Origin: Acinetobacter guillouiae CIP 63.46
GTDB taxonomy: Bacteria > Pseudomonadota > Gammaproteobacteria > Pseudomonadales > Moraxellaceae
NCBI RefSeq assembly: GCF_000368145.1
Contig: NZ_KB849283.1
Coordinates: 1 to 64,000, forward strand
Length of the DNA stretch: 64,000 bases
Direction: 5' to 3'
Translations under genes and position numbers: made by a program
Shown here: in pieces, positions 27,546 through 32,958 of the stretch
How the letters are laid out: the number at the start of each line of letters is the position of its first letter
Numbering within the stretch: the first letter of the stretch is position 1
Notes under the pieces: generated by a model
The model's database searches: none
The model's input: only the letters and a program-made list of their open reading frames with translations
Told to the model about the DNA's origin: nothing

Positions 27546-27932
27546 TTATCTATTTTTATATTTTAAATAAAATATAAAACAACCAATTCCTAGACATAAT
27601 AACAAAAGTAGGCTAAAACCAATTGAAAAGATGAGGCTTATTTTAGAGCCTTGTAAATATGCAAATAGAGTGATTGAAAATATTAGGTTATAAATACTAC
27701 TAAGAAAATATCTTCCACAATGTGGTGCAAATTTAGTTGTAAAATAGCCGAGCCAAATAGCTATTGGAAAAATTGATATAATTGAAAAATAATAAATTTT
27801 TGAGCAGGTTGGGATATTTTCTTGCTGGAAACCGCAACCCAAAGTGAGTGAAAGTAAAAAAATGACATAGAAGAAAAATAAGAATACAAAAATTACTAAA
27901 GGAAATAAGAGGAAAGCAAACCAAGTATGCAT
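27546..27932 (-). CDS. Four-helix membrane protein in the rsr-rtcB interval
   Basis: The 128-residue product is very hydrophobic with about four membrane segments (residues about 5-30, 46-64, 75-95 and 100-122) and a short basic tail. I do not recognise a family. It lies between the bS21-like gene and the rtcB promoter region, on the same strand, after an 18-bp stem-loop. Membership of the RtcR regulon is possible through read-through from the rsr promoter. Confidence 0.6.
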   Translation of the reverse strand: MHTWFAFLLFPLVIFVFLFFFYVIFLLSLTLGCGFQQENIPTCSKIYYFSIISIFPIAIWLGYFTTKFAPHCGRYFLSSIYNLIFSITLFAYLQGSKISLIFSIGFSLLLLLCLGIGCFIFYLKYKNR

Positions 27933-27975
27933 TGTTATTATTCAGGATATTTATCATGTTACAGATTATAGTATG

Positions 27976-28015
27976 AAATCTAGCTTGGGAGAATTTCTTC
28001 TCCCAAGCTAGATTT
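27976..28015. other. Perfect 18-bp inverted repeat (stem-loop)
   Basis: The arms 27976-27993 and 27998-28015 are exact reverse complements around TTTC. It sits 18 bases past the stop of the bS21-like gene. There is no clear T run on the minus strand, so it may be a processing or stabilising hairpin rather than a simple terminator. Confidence 0.85.
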
Positions 28016-28032
28016 GATGAAATTTGTGAATC

Positions 28033-28314
28033 TTAATTTTTGTTCATATCCCATATCGTATTATCATCAGTTGGTTGATAATGTTCTTCGATATGAATTT
28101 TTAACCTCAGTGCGAGAGGATCATCTTCTAGGATTTGACTATGCCCATCTAAAAGTTTCAGTTCGCTTTTTTTACGACTTTTACTTGGCGGTTTTTCATG
28201 ATAGTTCTGGCACTTCTTATACCAGTGGTTAGTTTCTAAATAGTACTTTTTAACTCTTAGTTTTTCTAAAGCAAGATCAAGATTGTTATCGTCAACAATA
28301 ACTTGTATAGACAT
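28033..28314 (-). CDS. bS21 (ribosomal protein S21)-like protein
   Basis: The 93-residue product starts with the strand-and-helix pattern of bS21 (IQVIVDDNNLDLALEKLR), has a tryptophan-containing middle and then YHEKPPSKSRKKSELK, which parallels the FYEKP-basic region of S21. After residue 60 it is acidic and differs from normal S21, which stays basic. S21 binds near the 3' end of 16S rRNA and helps Shine-Dalgarno pairing. A paralogue downstream of the rsr-Y RNA array is odd and may accompany rRNA repair. No strong ribosome binding site is visible; a hairpin (AGACTCACC with GGTGTCAGTCT) precedes the start by about 10 bases. Confidence 0.65.
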   Translation of the reverse strand: MSIQVIVDDNNLDLALEKLRVKKYYLETNHWYKKCQNYHEKPPSKSRKKSELKLLDGHSQILEDDPLALRLKIHIEEHYQPTDDNTIWDMNKN

Positions 28315-28466
28315 AATTGCGTTTTACAGACTGACACCTGTCTTTGGTTTTAAGGTGAGTCTCCAAGCTAGCAAATTTTTTGTTGATTCACAAGCATCGC
28401 TTTTAAACATGATGAGTTTAAAAAGAAAAGCAGCCACAAACGTTAAGATTAGATTTTGTGAGTGAA

Positions 28467-28540
28467 CACGATAGGAGGGTTTAAACCCTACACTAAAGCG
28501 TTACCATGAAATCCAATCTATATTCGTGACTGCTTATCGT
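28467..28540. other. Palindromic segment at the 3' end of the Y-RNA array
   Basis: ACACGATA (28467-28474) and TATCGTGT (28533-28540) are inverted copies about 58 bases apart and enclose the 12-base palindrome GGGTTTAAACCC (28477-28488). It lies between the last array element and the bS21-like gene. It could end or process the array transcript. The 28315-28564 interval has no other feature I can support. Confidence 0.5.
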
Positions 28541-28564
28541 GTAAATCTATTTATTATAATGAGA

Positions 28565-28687
28565 GTACATCAACAAAGAGCTGAAGACAGTCGTGGCTCT
28601 ACCAACTGAGCTACTGTATTTTGTCATACAGGGTGGTATCGAAGCACCGACAAACGCGTAATGTAGTCCTCAAAGCATTTGATCTAC
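28565..28687 (-). ncRNA. Y-RNA-like element 7 with permuted tRNA-like domain
   Basis: The outer stem GUAGAUCAA / UUGAUGUAC has one mismatch, followed by the CAAAUGC and GGACUACAU signature pairing with GUCUUCA. The apical domain reads T-arm first (GGTGC, loop TTCGATA, CCACC), then a closed acceptor-like stem CTGTAT / ATACAG, then TA and a perfect D-arm (GCTC, loop AGTTGGTA, GAGC). The order is a circular permutation of tRNA, as in YrlA. The T-stem has one C-C mismatch. It is the last unit before the palindromic segment. Confidence 0.85.
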
Positions 28688-28707
28688 TTTCATTATTGCA
28701 TATACAA

Positions 28708-28791
28708 GATCAAAAAAAGTTGGTGTTGGATATGTGCAGTACCCGAAATACTGTGCGTGAGATCGCGATGTAATCCAACAGGCATTTGATC
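28708..28791 (-). ncRNA. Y-RNA-like element 6, short form without tRNA-like domain
   Basis: The outer stem is GAUCAAA / UUUGAUC, and the inner helix GUUGGAU / AUCCAAC is perfect and followed by UACAU. The apical part is a small hairpin, CAGUA / UACUG, around UUUCGGG. It has the CAAAUGC element but the signature reads GGAUUACAU and lacks the G-U wobble seen in the others, so it is the most diverged copy. Confidence 0.75.
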
Positions 28792-28810
28792 GTTTAAACA
28801 TAGGTCACAA

Positions 28811-28942
28811 GTCCATCAACAAATTTGATTATAAGACAAACAATTCACCGCTTTTGCTTTAAGCGACTGTATGTATATACAGCAGAGGAATCTAACCTCT
28901 GATCTGTGAATTCTAATGTAGTCCTATGCGTATTTGATGGAC
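28811..28942 (-). ncRNA. Y-RNA-like element 5 with diverged permuted tRNA-like domain
   Basis: The outer stem GUCCAUCAA / UUGAUGGAC is a perfect 9-bp helix. The signature UAGGACUACAU pairs with GUCUUA. The apical domain has a T-arm (AGAGG, loop TTAGATT, CCTCT), a closed acceptor GCTGTAT / ATACAGT with an ATAC loop, then TC and a D-like arm GCTT / AAGC. The loops depart from tRNA consensus (no GG in the D-loop), so tRNA-type tertiary contacts may be weak. Confidence 0.82.
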
Positions 28943-28943
28943 T

Positions 28944-28978
28944 GATGGCCCCAGTATATTTTCATATACTGCCCTACA
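28944..28978 (-). other. Spacer hairpin between array elements 4 and 5
   Basis: AGTATAT pairs perfectly with ATATACT around GAAA, framed by G/C-rich flanks. It is the only long spacer in the array (about 38 bases) and may be a processing signal. Confidence 0.65.
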
Positions 28979-28981
28979 AGT

Positions 28982-29105
28982 GAATCAACAAGTTTTTCAA
29001 AGACGCTCGTGCCTTACCGCTTGGCGACCATCATCGAAATGATGGGGTGGATTCGAACCACCGATGACGTCAATTTTAAGATGTAGTCCTTGAAACATTT
29101 GATTC
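28982..29105 (-). ncRNA. Y-RNA-like element 4 with permuted tRNA-like domain
   Basis: This is the clearest tRNA mimic. The outer stem is GAAUCAA / UUGAUUC, and a 10-bp inner helix joins UUUCAAGGAC to GUCUUUGAAA with one G-U pair. The apical domain has a T-arm (GGTGG, loop TTCGAAT, CCACC), then a perfect 7-bp acceptor CCATCAT / ATGATGG closed by a TTCG tetraloop, then TC and a D-arm (GCC, loop AAGCGGTAA, GGC). The acceptor has no CCA and no free end in the genomic form. Confidence 0.88.
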
Positions 29106-29117
29106 TTTTACTGCTTT

Positions 29118-29252
29118 GCATAAACAAAATGTTAAAGACGTTTCGTTGCTCTATCCAACTGAGCTACTTTTCAAACTTGGAAAAGCGTGAAAAGGGTGGA
29201 TTTGAACCACCGACCTACGCATTAAAGATGTAGTCCTTAACGCATTTTATGC
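29118..29252 (-). ncRNA. Y-RNA-like element 3 with permuted tRNA-like domain
   Basis: The outer stem is GCAUAAA / UUUAUGC and the inner helix GUUAAGGAC / GUCUUUAAC has one G-U pair. The apical domain has a T-arm (GGTGG, loop TTCAAAT, CCACC), a perfect 7-bp acceptor CTTTTCA / TGAAAAG joined by a 14-base loop, then TA and a canonical D-arm (GCTC, loop AGTTGGATA, GAGC). Acceptor, TA, D-arm and the A after it match tRNA positions 1-26 in order. Confidence 0.88.
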
Positions 29253-29260
29253 GATGTATT

Positions 29261-29327
29261 TTGCCAACAAAGGTGTCGATAAAACATCAATTATTCAAAG
29301 TAATGTAGTTCTATCTGCATTTGGCAA
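29261..29327 (-). ncRNA. Y-RNA-like element 2, minimal form
   Basis: This is about 67 nt. The outer stem is UUGCCAA / UUGGCAA; the inner helix GAUAGAAC / GUUUUAUC is 8 bp with one G-U pair at the same place as in the larger elements; UACAU follows. The apical loop is AT-rich and has no tRNA-like arms, so this is a bare Ro-stem-like RNA. Confidence 0.8.
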
Positions 29328-29337
29328 TTTCTTACTT

Positions 29338-29400
29338 AGCACAACAATTAAATATAGAAACAGCATAATCTTGAAATGTAGTTCCTATGGCATTTGTGCT
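29338..29400 (-). ncRNA. Y-RNA-like element 1, minimal form
   Basis: This is about 63 nt. The outer stem is AGCACAA / UUGUGCU; the inner helix AUAGGAAC / GUUUCUAU is 8 bp with one G-U pair; UACAU follows. There is no tRNA-like domain. It is the first clear unit after rsr and is separated from element 2 by only 10 bases. Confidence 0.8.
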
Positions 29401-29413
29401 TTTTATCTAACCC

Positions 29414-29461
29414 AGTCTTATCAAGTGTGGACATTGTTAAATGTAAACACTTGAAGAGACT
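29414..29461 (-). ncRNA. Hairpin after rsr, possible eighth degenerate array element
   Basis: AGUCU / AGACU and CAAGUGU / ACACUUG pair in one long stem-loop starting about 22 bases past the rsr stop codon, and UUACAU follows the helix as in the array elements. The CAAAUGC and UUUGUUG strands are absent. It may be a diverged element or a processing hairpin that frees the array from rsr mRNA. Confidence 0.55.
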
Positions 29462-29482
29462 CGATCAAATTTGTTTATACAT

Positions 29483-31114
29483 TCAGCTTGCATAAAGCTG
29501 AGTTTGTGTAATATCTATTTTTTCAATTTCGTTTACCCAATGATCTGCATGCATTTCATTTTTGGCAAAACTTTCAATCAGTTGAAATACCGTATCGGAA
29601 AATCCACCGACATTCATCACATCGCTATGTTCAGGCATTTGCGTAGTGGTATAGGGTTGCAGATCAACACACACCAGTTTTGCATCAGGGTTATGCTGTT
29701 TTAGCTGTTTCCAATAATGCATCATCCCAGTTTTTCGATGTGATCTTGGAACTTGATCTGCCCATGATTCATTATCAGAGAAGTAAATTACCATATCGAC
29801 TTTGGCATTTTCTTTCACTAACAGTTCCAAAGGCTTAGAGCAATCAGTTCCACCACCACACATACTGGCAAATTTTTTAGCCAAAGCAAAAATATCAATT
29901 TCTGAATTTTGCTGTTTTCCAAAATTTTTTCGTTTTAAATATTCCTGTACTTTGCTGAAATTGGATAATTGACGAACTTCAGTATCAAACGGCATCAAAC
30001 GAATATTTGGATTTACATATTTAAATGCACTAGCAAATAATGCAGCAGCATCTACGCAACGTAACTGAGAGGTTGCACCCTGACGATAACCTGTCACAGA
30101 ACTTGACATCGAACCGGAAACATCAATCGCAATCACCACATTTCCTTCAAGTTTCGGTACATTGGCGATGGCACGCTGCATAGCAAACTTTAGCGCATTG
30201 GCAATTTCATGTGGCATATCCTCTGCAAGTGCTGACCAAGCCATCATCAATTGATATGGAAATACTCGACTTTTGGCTATGGCTTGCTCATCCATCAATT
30301 TATCGGCAATGATTTTTGTCATTCCTTTGATTTTAAAAACATCATGGCGTAAGAAGGTGTTTAAGTTCATACGTAGCATTTGCCAAGAACCATTTTTTGC
30401 AATTTCGGCCCATTGTTTCGCATTCAAATTTAAATTGGTTAGAAGCTGCATCGGCACTTTAGGTACTTGTGTTGCTGTTCCCAATCGAAACTCTTCCAAT
30501 GCTTGCACTTGAGTCGGTAGTTGGACAAGTTGGTATTCTTTTCCTAGGACATAGGCAAAAAAAGCATCGTGTTGAACTGTCTTTGGTTTTGGATGAGTCA
30601 TTTTTAACACATCGGCAAGTGAAGGGCTGTTTCCAATATTGGCCGCAATCAATTGTTGATCCGATGCTGAAAGAATCCATTCATTGACCATACGTTTCGG
30701 TAATGAACCTAATGACTTACGACCAATCATTCCAGAGCGCATGATTTGAACAAAATTTCTCAACTGTTTTCCATTATCAATAATCAAAGGAAAAACTTGC
30801 TTAAATAATTCTGCATTAAGTTCAGAAAGTAAAGCCAATAACACTACAGGTGTATCTTTCATATGTGCCTTTTGGCGTGCATAAATTGCAGTTTTAGCCA
30901 CAAATTCAGGCTCTACTTCAAGCGCTAGGTTTAGAACATTATCAAGTTGCACTTGTGCATTTTGATAAAAGGTCTGATTCAGTGTACCTGTTGCAGCAAG
31001 CTGCGCTAATGCGGCACGAGATTTTAATTTATATGCGCGACCACCAGCTTCGTTGTATTCAATGGTTTTTGGTTTTGCCTGTTGTTTAGAGGCAAAAATT
31101 GTCTTGTTCGCCAT
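29483..31114 (-). CDS. rsr: Ro60 orthologue Rsr (TROVE and vWA domains)
   Basis: The ATG at 31114 follows GAGGATG and is downstream of the sigma-54 promoter; a longer frame to 31174 would begin inside the promoter and is rejected. The 543-residue protein has an N-terminal TROVE helical-repeat ring (about residues 15-320, with GRAYKLKSRAALAQLAATGT at the start) and a C-terminal von Willebrand A domain whose metal site DVSGSMSS is near residue 333. Ro proteins bind Y RNAs on the ring surface and misfolded RNA ends in the ring hole. In Salmonella, rsr sits with yrlBA and rtcBA; here the array follows directly. Confidence 0.95.
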   Translation of the reverse strand: MANKTIFASKQQAKPKTIEYNEAGGRAYKLKSRAALAQLAATGTLNQTFYQNAQVQLDNVLNLALEVEPEFVAKTAIYARQKAHMKDTPVVLLALLSELNAELFKQVFPLIIDNGKQLRNFVQIMRSGMIGRKSLGSLPKRMVNEWILSASDQQLIAANIGNSPSLADVLKMTHPKPKTVQHDAFFAYVLGKEYQLVQLPTQVQALEEFRLGTATQVPKVPMQLLTNLNLNAKQWAEIAKNGSWQMLRMNLNTFLRHDVFKIKGMTKIIADKLMDEQAIAKSRVFPYQLMMAWSALAEDMPHEIANALKFAMQRAIANVPKLEGNVVIAIDVSGSMSSSVTGYRQGATSQLRCVDAAALFASAFKYVNPNIRLMPFDTEVRQLSNFSKVQEYLKRKNFGKQQNSEIDIFALAKKFASMCGGGTDCSKPLELLVKENAKVDMVIYFSDNESWADQVPRSHRKTGMMHYWKQLKQHNPDAKLVCVDLQPYTTTQMPEHSDVMNVGGFSDTVFQLIESFAKNEMHADHWVNEIEKIDITQTQLYAS

Positions 31115-31158
31115 GACAGCATCCTCAAGTGATTTTTTAATTTCTTGAGATAGATATA

Positions 31159-31174
31159 GCAGAGAGTGTGCCAA
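31159..31174 (-). promoter_or_regulatory. rsr: Sigma-54 promoter of rsr and the Y-RNA array
   Basis: Minus-strand TTGGCACACTCTCTGC carries TGGCAC, five bases and CTGC with exact -24/-12 spacing, about 45 bases before the rsr start. It is identical to the rtcB promoter core. The transcript probably runs through rsr into the array and the bS21-like gene. Confidence 0.9.
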
Positions 31175-31280
31175 GTTTTGTTTTGGAATGAAATTTTATT
31201 TTTAAGTGACTGATTTTATAAGTTTAAAAAATTTAAAAGTTCAGTGGTTATTTGTTTTTAAATTTAAAAGGTATAAAATA
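31175..31280 (-). promoter_or_regulatory. Candidate RtcR upstream activating region at rsr
   Basis: It shares the TTTTATTTNTAAG, TGATTT and AAATTTAAA blocks with the rtcB upstream region. The AAATTTAAAA block occurs twice here (31229-31238 and 31260-31269), a spacing of 31 bases or about three helical turns. Binding by RtcR is inferred, not shown. Confidence 0.5.
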
Positions 31281-31446
31281 AAATATCTTTATTTATAGAT
31301 TTTTATCTTTATTTCTATTTTTAAAGTAAAAAATCAATGAGCCTAATGTTGTGCAAATAAAAAAGGACACTAACTCCAGCTAAAAGCAAAGTTAGTTGGG
31401 GTACAGTCAACCTATTAAAAAACTCAGACACAAAAAGATGTTTTTT

Positions 31447-31680
31447 TTAATTCATATTTTTAATTAAATTAATTGCATGGCGGAATAAACTATTTGAATA
31501 TAAAAAGCTTACACTGCCACACCTTTTGAAGATGAGGCCAAACCTTGCCCTGCAAACAAAGCTGAGCTTTGTTTTGCTCATGTTGGGCGAGGGATAGATC
31601 CTGTACCCAGCATTCCTACACAATGGGCGATATCCATATCTCCACACGATAGAACGACCATCTATGATTCAATAATATTG
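31447..31680. repeat. Extragenic sequence resembling a genus-wide intergenic repeat
   Basis: It contains an inverted repeat (AACAAAGCT with AGCTTTGTT, 31556-31576) and a CGCCCAAC/GGGCGA motif that is loosely like the 24,800-25,255 units. A 66-codon frame crosses it on the minus strand, but it has no family, no ribosome binding site and unusual composition, so I treat it as non-coding. The rest of 31281-31446 is AT-rich. Confidence 0.45.
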
Positions 31681-31707
31681 CATAGCGTTAAATTGAAGTT
31701 GGGAAAA

Positions 31708-32685
31708 TTACTTTTCCCAGGGTTTCCCAGTGCGAAACTGTGTTAATTCGCCGTGCATATTTAGTTCATACTGATCAAAATCATCAGCAATGTAAAAATT
31801 GCCATGATAGTACTGGGCAATTTCATTACCAATGGTTTGCACACCTTGTGCATCGTGGTAACGGGCACTGAGATGCGTTGCAATTAAATTAGGTAGTTGA
31901 ATAGATTCTGCAAACTCAGCGACCATTTTCGCAGAACTGTGCATTGGGCCTGCGCCTACTTTGTCTAATATCGATTGAGTATAGGTGGTTTCATGAATCA
32001 GCAGTGCTGCATCCTGACAAGCGTTCGATAGTAATTCTGGCTGATCGTTATCTCCACCGACAATGGCATAAACACTTTGAGTGTTTTGAATGAGAACATC
32101 TTGACTTAAGACGGACTGCCCATTCCACTCAATATTTTGACCTTGTTGTAGATCACCCCATAGTTTACCTTTTGGAATTTTGAGTTGATTTAAAACCTCA
32201 ACATTGAGTTTGCGCTGAGTTTGTGTCGCTTTAAAACCATAAGCATAACTTGTCACACGGTGGTGTAAGTGATGAACGTCAATGGAAATATGCTCATCCA
32301 ATTGAAAGGGATTCGTCAAAGTATTTACATCGATAAAATGTATTGGATAAGGCAGGAAAAGTTCAGTGAATTGACAGGTTACTTCAAACCATTGCTGAAT
32401 TTCTTTGGGTGCAATCAGCGTGATCGGATCTTTGCGTGCATTCATACCAGCACTTGCCAGTAAACCCATCAAGCCATAACAATGATCGCCGTGTACATGT
32501 GTAATGCAAATGGTTTTTAAATGTTGTAAAGAGAGTTTTGCTTGTTGAATACGATGCTGTGTACCTTCGCCTGCATCAACCAATATCCAGTCTTTGCTTT
32601 TGCAATAATGAATCGCTAAACCTGACACATTGCGTGTTAATGTGGGCACACCAGAGGATGTCCCTAAGAATGTAAACTGTAACAT
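31708..32685 (-). CDS. rnz: Ribonuclease Z (tRNase Z)
   Basis: The 325-residue protein begins FLGTSSGVPTLTRNVS, as RNase Z does, and has the metallo-beta-lactamase motif THVHGDHCYG near residue 62, a downstream GGDNDQ, HETTY and a late THLSARY histidine. It cuts the 3' trailer from tRNA precursors. It lies between rsr and the divergent rtcR. The four tRNA-like array elements are conceivable substrates. It is a core gene and may be here by chance. Confidence 0.93.
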   Translation of the reverse strand: MLQFTFLGTSSGVPTLTRNVSGLAIHYCKSKDWILVDAGEGTQHRIQQAKLSLQHLKTICITHVHGDHCYGLMGLLASAGMNARKDPITLIAPKEIQQWFEVTCQFTELFLPYPIHFIDVNTLTNPFQLDEHISIDVHHLHHRVTSYAYGFKATQTQRKLNVEVLNQLKIPKGKLWGDLQQGQNIEWNGQSVLSQDVLIQNTQSVYAIVGGDNDQPELLSNACQDAALLIHETTYTQSILDKVGAGPMHSSAKMVAEFAESIQLPNLIATHLSARYHDAQGVQTIGNEIAQYYHGNFYIADDFDQYELNMHGELTQFRTGKPWEK

Positions 32686-32958
32686 GAGGAATTAAAACCT
32701 ATTGAATATTTAAAATGTTTTCTATGATTGTTTTTACAACAAAGCAGGGTGGATTCCATCAAAAAAGTGTCGAATCAGACGGTGATGGGAGAAGTGAGTA
32801 AAAGCTTTGTACATCAATAGTATAGTCGCATTATATTCAAAAGAGAAACTGAGATTTTTAAAATATTAAAAAATGACGGTATAAACAGTATTTGATTTTT
32901 GACAAAATAAAACTATGCTTTAAGCAAGATATATAAAATTTTATAGATTTATAGAAAT

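Noticed and set aside
28565..29252. Canonical tRNA genes on the minus strand (T-arm and D-arm matches)
   Set aside because: The arms occur in permuted order and there is no anticodon arm or CCA end in a normal 5'-3' layout; they fit Y RNAs instead.
28661..29385. CRISPR-like repeats based on the recurring ATGTAGTCCT motif
   Set aside because: Spacing is irregular (about 70-165 bases), the motif is part of paired stems, and no cas genes are present.
29254..29454. 66-codon plus-strand ORF in the array
   Set aside because: It has no family or ribosome binding site and covers structured RNA units on the other strand.
31115..31174. N-terminal extension of rsr starting at a TTG at 31174
   Set aside because: The proposed start codon is the TTGGCAC of the sigma-54 promoter; the ATG at 31114 has a good ribosome binding site.
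31447..31647. 66-codon minus-strand ORF
   Set aside because: It lies in a repeat-like segment with inverted repeats and looks like a recurring spurious frame.
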